From: JAYSFC01 sp041913505
GTDB lineage: Bacteria > Pseudomonadota > Gammaproteobacteria > Burkholderiales > Burkholderiaceae_C
DNA: 9,157 nt
NCBI GenBank assembly: GCA_041913505.1
Contig: JAYSFC010000137.1
Location: 1 to 9,157 of the forward strand
Reading direction: 5' to 3'
Positions 6,462-9,157 of the stretch are shown piece after piece. Below the pieces are notes generated by a model. It had not been told where the DNA came from. It searched no databases and was given only the letters and a program-made list of their open reading frames with translations. Position numbers and translations under genes: made by a program. Each line of letters begins with the position of its first letter. The first letter of the stretch is position 1.

Positions 6462-8233
6462 ACCCCAGCGAACTCCACGACCACGCACCGGCCGGCACCA
6501 CGCCGGGCGAGGCTGCGCCGCTGACCGCGCCGCCCATCGCGCCGCCCGAGCGGTCGACGCTGACGGCCGCCCAGGACGCGGCGGCGTTCGTCGCCAGAAT
6601 CTTCGCCGAATCCACGGCGGCCGGCCCCGCCGATGCCCCTGCGCCCGCCGAGGCGCCCGAGGCTGCGGCGCCCGCGCAAACCTTGCTCCCGGTGCCTGCG
6701 GACTGGCCCGGCGCGGCGCAGCAGCCGCTGCAGGGGCGCCATGTCCTCATCCTGGGCCTCGGGGCCTCGGGCCTTGCGATGGCGCGCTGGTGCGCGCGCT
6801 GCGGTGCCCAGGTCACGGTGGCCGACACGCGCGAGGCACCGCCCCAGCTGGCCGTGCTGCGGCAGGAGCTGCCGCAGGCGCGCTTTGTGGCAGGCGCCTT
6901 CGATGCCGGCCTGGTCGATCCGGCCGTCGATGCCGTGTACCGCTCGCCGGGGCTCAGTCCTGCCACCGTGGCGCCCGTCGTGGCCGCCGCGCAGGCCGTG
7001 GGTGCCAGTGTGGGGGGCGAGCTGGGCCTGTACGCGATGGCGCTGCAGGCGCTGCGAGCGCAGCATGGCTACGCGCCGGCCGTGCTGGCCGTCACGGGCA
7101 CCAACGGCAAGACCACCGTGACCTCGCTCACGGGCCAGCTCGTGGCGCACACGGGCAAGAGCGTGGCCGTGGCCGGCAACATCGGCCCCACGCTGCTCGA
7201 CACGCTCGCCGAGCGCATTGGCGCGAGCGACCTGCCCGAGGTCTGGGTGCTCGAACTCTCTAGTTTCCAGCTCGACGATGCATCGGGTTTCGAGCCCACG
7301 GCGGCCACGGTGCTCAATCTCTCGCAGGACCACCTCGACTGGCACGGCAGCATGGCCGCCTATGCTGGCGCGAAGTCGCGCATCTTTGGCGACACGGGCC
7401 TCATGGTGCTCAACCGTGAGGACCCCGCCGTGATGCAGATGCTGCCGCCGCCCGTCAAGGTGAAACTGCAAAAGCCCCAGCTGCGCGAGCATGTGACCTT
7501 TGGCGGCGACATGCCCCAGCGCCCCGGCGACTTCGGCATTGAGATCGTGAACGGCATGGCCTGGCTCGTGCGCGCGCTGGAGGCCGATGAAACGGTCAAG
7601 CGCTCCAGGCTGCACGAGGAAGAGCTGTATGTGCAGCGCCTCATGCCCGCCGACGCACTGCGCATCCGCGGTCGCCACAACGCCATCAACGCGCTGGCAG
7701 CGCTGGCGCTGGCCACCGCCGCCGGCTGCCCGCTCGGCGCCATGCTCTACGGCCTGCGCGAATACCGCGGCGAGCCGCACCGCGTGGAGCCCGTGGGCAT
7801 CGTGGACGACATCGAGTACTTCGACGACAGCAAGGGCACGAACGTGGGTGCCACCGTGGCCGCGCTTACGGGCCTGGGCGCGGAACGGCGCATCGTCGTC
7901 ATCCTGGGCGGCGAGGGCAAGGGCCAGGACTTCGCGCCGCTGGCCGCGCCCATCGCGCGCTACGCGCGCGCCGCCGTGCTCATCGGCCGCGACGCACCAC
8001 TGATCCGCACCGCGCTGCACGACACGGGCATCGCGCTGATCGACGCCGCCTCCATGGATGAGGCCGTGCAGCTGGCCACGCAGCGCGCCCACGCGGGCGA
8101 CGCCGTGCTCATGTCGCCGGCCTGCGCGAGCTTTGACATGTTCAAGGACTACGCCCACCGCGCGCAGGTGTTCTGCGATGCGGTGCGCACGCTCGCGCAC
8201 GAGCGCGGGCAAGACCTGGAGGGCAGGCTGTGA
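6458..8233 (+). CDS. murD: UDP-N-acetylmuramoyl-L-alanine--D-glutamate ligase MurD, with long N-terminal extension
   Basis: This cytoplasmic ATP-dependent ligase adds D-Glu to UDP-MurNAc-L-Ala. It has 591 residues, against 438 in E. coli. Residues 1-88 are an Ala/Pro-rich, probably disordered leader containing one likely amphipathic helix (about 35-51, LTAAQDAAAFVARIFAE). The enzyme proper starts at Q89. It has the UDP-binding GLGASG (100-105), the P-loop TGTNGKTT (213-220, Lys218), E266-LSSFQL, SQDHLDWHGSM followed by Lys306 (the carbamylated lysine position), GRHNAINALAA with H407-N408, and D457-S-K-G-T-N462. Further extra residues lie between the central strands and GRHN (around VRALEADETVKRSRLHEEEL). 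The ATG overlaps the mraY stop as ATGA, but no real Shine-Dalgarno precedes it, so translation probably depends on coupling to mraY. In-frame TTG 6683 and GTG 6692 would give a conventional N-terminus but lack the junction overlap. The GTG start of ftsW overlaps the stop. Confidence 0.95.
   Translation: MNPSELHDHAPAGTTPGEAAPLTAPPIAPPERSTLTAAQDAAAFVARIFAESTAAGPADAPAPAEAPEAAAPAQTLLPVPADWPGAAQQPLQGRHVLILGLGASGLAMARWCARCGAQVTVADTREAPPQLAVLRQELPQARFVAGAFDAGLVDPAVDAVYRSPGLSPATVAPVVAAAQAVGASVGGELGLYAMALQALRAQHGYAPAVLAVTGTNGKTTVTSLTGQLVAHTGKSVAVAGNIGPTLLDTLAERIGASDLPEVWVLELSSFQLDDASGFEPTAATVLNLSQDHLDWHGSMAAYAGAKSRIFGDTGLMVLNREDPAVMQMLPPPVKVKLQKPQLREHVTFGGDMPQRPGDFGIEIVNGMAWLVRALEADETVKRSRLHEEELYVQRLMPADALRIRGRHNAINALAALALATAAGCPLGAMLYGLREYRGEPHRVEPVGIVDDIEYFDDSKGTNVGATVAALTGLGAERRIVVILGGEGKGQDFAPLAAPIARYARAAVLIGRDAPLIRTALHDTGIALIDAASMDEAVQLATQRAHAGDAVLMSPACASFDMFKDYAHRAQVFCDAVRTLAHERGQDLEGRL
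8218..8223 (+). promoter_or_regulatory. Ribosome binding site supporting the GTG start of ftsW
   Basis: GGAGGG lies in the last codons of murD, 6 nt before the GTG at 8230. Together with the GTGA overlap it decides the ftsW start. Confidence 0.75.
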
Positions 8234-9157
8234 ACGCGGCCGTCTCCAGCACCTTGCAGCGCATCGCGGGCTGGTTCGGCGCCCTGCCAGGCAAGGCCGC
8301 CGATGTGCTGCCCGTGCGCGTGGGCGGCACCGAATACCGCCAGACCACGGCTACGCCTGCGCGCGTGCTGGGGTTCGACCAGGCTTTGCTCTGGGTCGTC
8401 GTGGCGCTGCTGGCCTGGGGTCTGGTGATGGTGTACTCGGCCTCGATCGCCATGCCCGACAACCCGCGCTTCGGCAAGATCGCGCCCACGCATTTCCTCG
8501 TGCGCCATGTGATGGCGCTCGCCATGGGATTCGTGGCCGCGCTGCTGGCCTTCCAGGTGCCCATGAAGGTGTGGGAGCGCATGGCGCCCTGGCTGTTCGT
8601 GGCCTCCATCGTGCTGCTCATCGCGGTGCTGATCCCGCACGTGGGCACGGTGGTCAATGGCGCGCGGCGCTGGCTGTCGCTGGGCGTCATGAACTTCCAG
8701 CCTTCGGAGCTGGCCAAGCTCGCCGTGCTCATCTACGCATCGGACTACATGGTGCGCAAGATGGAGGTGAAGGAGCGCTTCTTCCGGGCCGTGCTGCCCA
8801 TGGGGGCCGCCGTGGCCATCGTGGGCGCGCTGCTGCTGGCCGAGCCCGACATGGGCGCCTTCATGGTGATCGCCGTGATCGCCATGGGCATTCTCTTTTT
8901 GGGCGGCGTGAACGCGCGCATGTTCTTCCTGATCGCCGCCGTGCTCGTGGGCGCGTTCGCCATGATGGTCATGCTCAGCCCGTGGCGGCGCGAGCGCATC
9001 TTCGCGTACCTCGATCCGTTCAGCGAGGCGCACGCCCTCGGCAAGGGCTACCAGCTCTCGCACTCGCTGATCGCCATCGGGCGTGGCGAGATCTTCGGCG
9101 TGGGCCTGGGCGGCAGCGTGGAGAAGCTGCACTGGCTGCCCGAGGCGCACACCGACT
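8230..9157 (+). CDS. ftsW: Septal peptidoglycan glycosyltransferase FtsW, N-terminal part (3' end outside window)
   Basis: FtsW is the SEDS-family polymerase that joins lipid II into septal glycan strands, in complex with FtsI. The first 309 codons are present and the frame is open at the right edge, so roughly the last quarter of a usual 400-430-residue protein is missing. A cytoplasmic leader of about 50 residues precedes the first membrane helix (about 52-72, ending MVYSAS). Several hydrophobic helices follow. Family motifs are NGARRWLSLG (143-152), FQPSELAKLA (156-165), AEPDMG (204-209), RRERIFAYLDPF, GYQLSHSLIAIGRGE, and the start of LPEAHTD at the edge. The last complete codon is Asp309, which aligns with the catalytic aspartate of FtsW (D297 in E. 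coli). The start is GTG, overlapping the murD stop as GTGA, with a good ribosome binding site. The closely related RodA is excluded by dcw context and by the long N-terminal leader. murG would be expected next. Confidence 0.95.
   Translation, partial: MNAAVSSTLQRIAGWFGALPGKAADVLPVRVGGTEYRQTTATPARVLGFDQALLWVVVALLAWGLVMVYSASIAMPDNPRFGKIAPTHFLVRHVMALAMGFVAALLAFQVPMKVWERMAPWLFVASIVLLIAVLIPHVGTVVNGARRWLSLGVMNFQPSELAKLAVLIYASDYMVRKMEVKERFFRAVLPMGAAVAIVGALLLAEPDMGAFMVIAVIAMGILFLGGVNARMFFLIAAVLVGAFAMMVMLSPWRRERIFAYLDPFSEAHALGKGYQLSHSLIAIGRGEIFGVGLGGSVEKLHWLPEAHTD

Noticed and set aside
3778..6488. Two further long minus-strand frames (494 and 461 codons) opposite murF and mraY
   Set aside because: They are shadow frames of GC-rich coding DNA; their sequences are Arg/His/Gln-rich without motifs and they overlap one another.
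2678..7359. The murE/murD identical blocks as copies of a mobile element
   Set aside because: They fall exactly on shared catalytic motifs in correct frame and have no inverted ends or target duplications. Paralogy, with or without gene conversion, explains them.
6029..8212. A 727-codon open frame on the minus strand opposite mraY and murD
   Set aside because: It has the same low-complexity His/Arg/Gly composition, no domain, and lies fully opposite two well-supported genes.
1..9157. Search for an undescribed defence, mobile or RNA system
   Set aside because: The plus strand is filled end to end by eight known dcw genes with no gap to hold another gene. I saw no tRNA, CRISPR-type repeats, transposase, attachment site or terminator hairpin with a T-tract.

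Overview
The window is a GC-rich, single-strand, gap-free stretch of the division and cell wall (dcw) cluster. Gene order is rsmH (3' end) - ftsL - ftsI - murE - murF - mraY - murD - ftsW (5' part). Protein wording such as the 392-residue MraY, the MurD DSKGTN motif and the MurE DNPR motif points to a betaproteobacterium. The best guess is Burkholderiales, family Comamonadaceae (Acidovorax/Alicycliphilus-like). The genus is an inference from remembered family sequences, not from a search.

Layout: bases 1-334 hold the last 110 codons of the 16S rRNA methyltransferase RsmH. Bases 331-2369 hold the divisome genes ftsL and ftsI (the septal transpeptidase PBP3). Bases 2366-6461 hold murE, murF and mraY. 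Bases 6458-8233 hold murD, and ftsW runs from 8230 off the right edge. All seven junctions overlap: six by 4 nt (ATGA or GTGA) and murF/mraY by 10 nt, or by 1 nt if the second ATG is used. There is no intergenic DNA, and I see no internal promoter, terminator, tRNA, CRISPR array or insertion sequence. Expression must come from a promoter upstream of the window, with translational coupling along the message.

Together the genes make and use lipid-linked peptidoglycan precursor. MurD adds D-Glu, MurE adds meso-diaminopimelate, and MurF adds D-Ala-D-Ala. MraY loads the finished UDP-MurNAc-pentapeptide onto undecaprenyl phosphate to give lipid I. FtsW (polymerase) and FtsI (cross-linker) later use lipid II at the septum, with FtsL as part of the activating complex.

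I do not find a new system here; this is a conserved core region. The points worth a second look are: (1) a lower-GC, hairpin-bearing stretch inside murE that encodes about seven extra residues and resembles a small dispersed repeat I associate with Comamonadaceae; (2) a roughly 88-residue Ala/Pro-rich N-terminal extension on MurD; (3) two blocks of near-identical DNA shared by murE and murD; (4) murD as the only gene here without a clear ribosome binding site.
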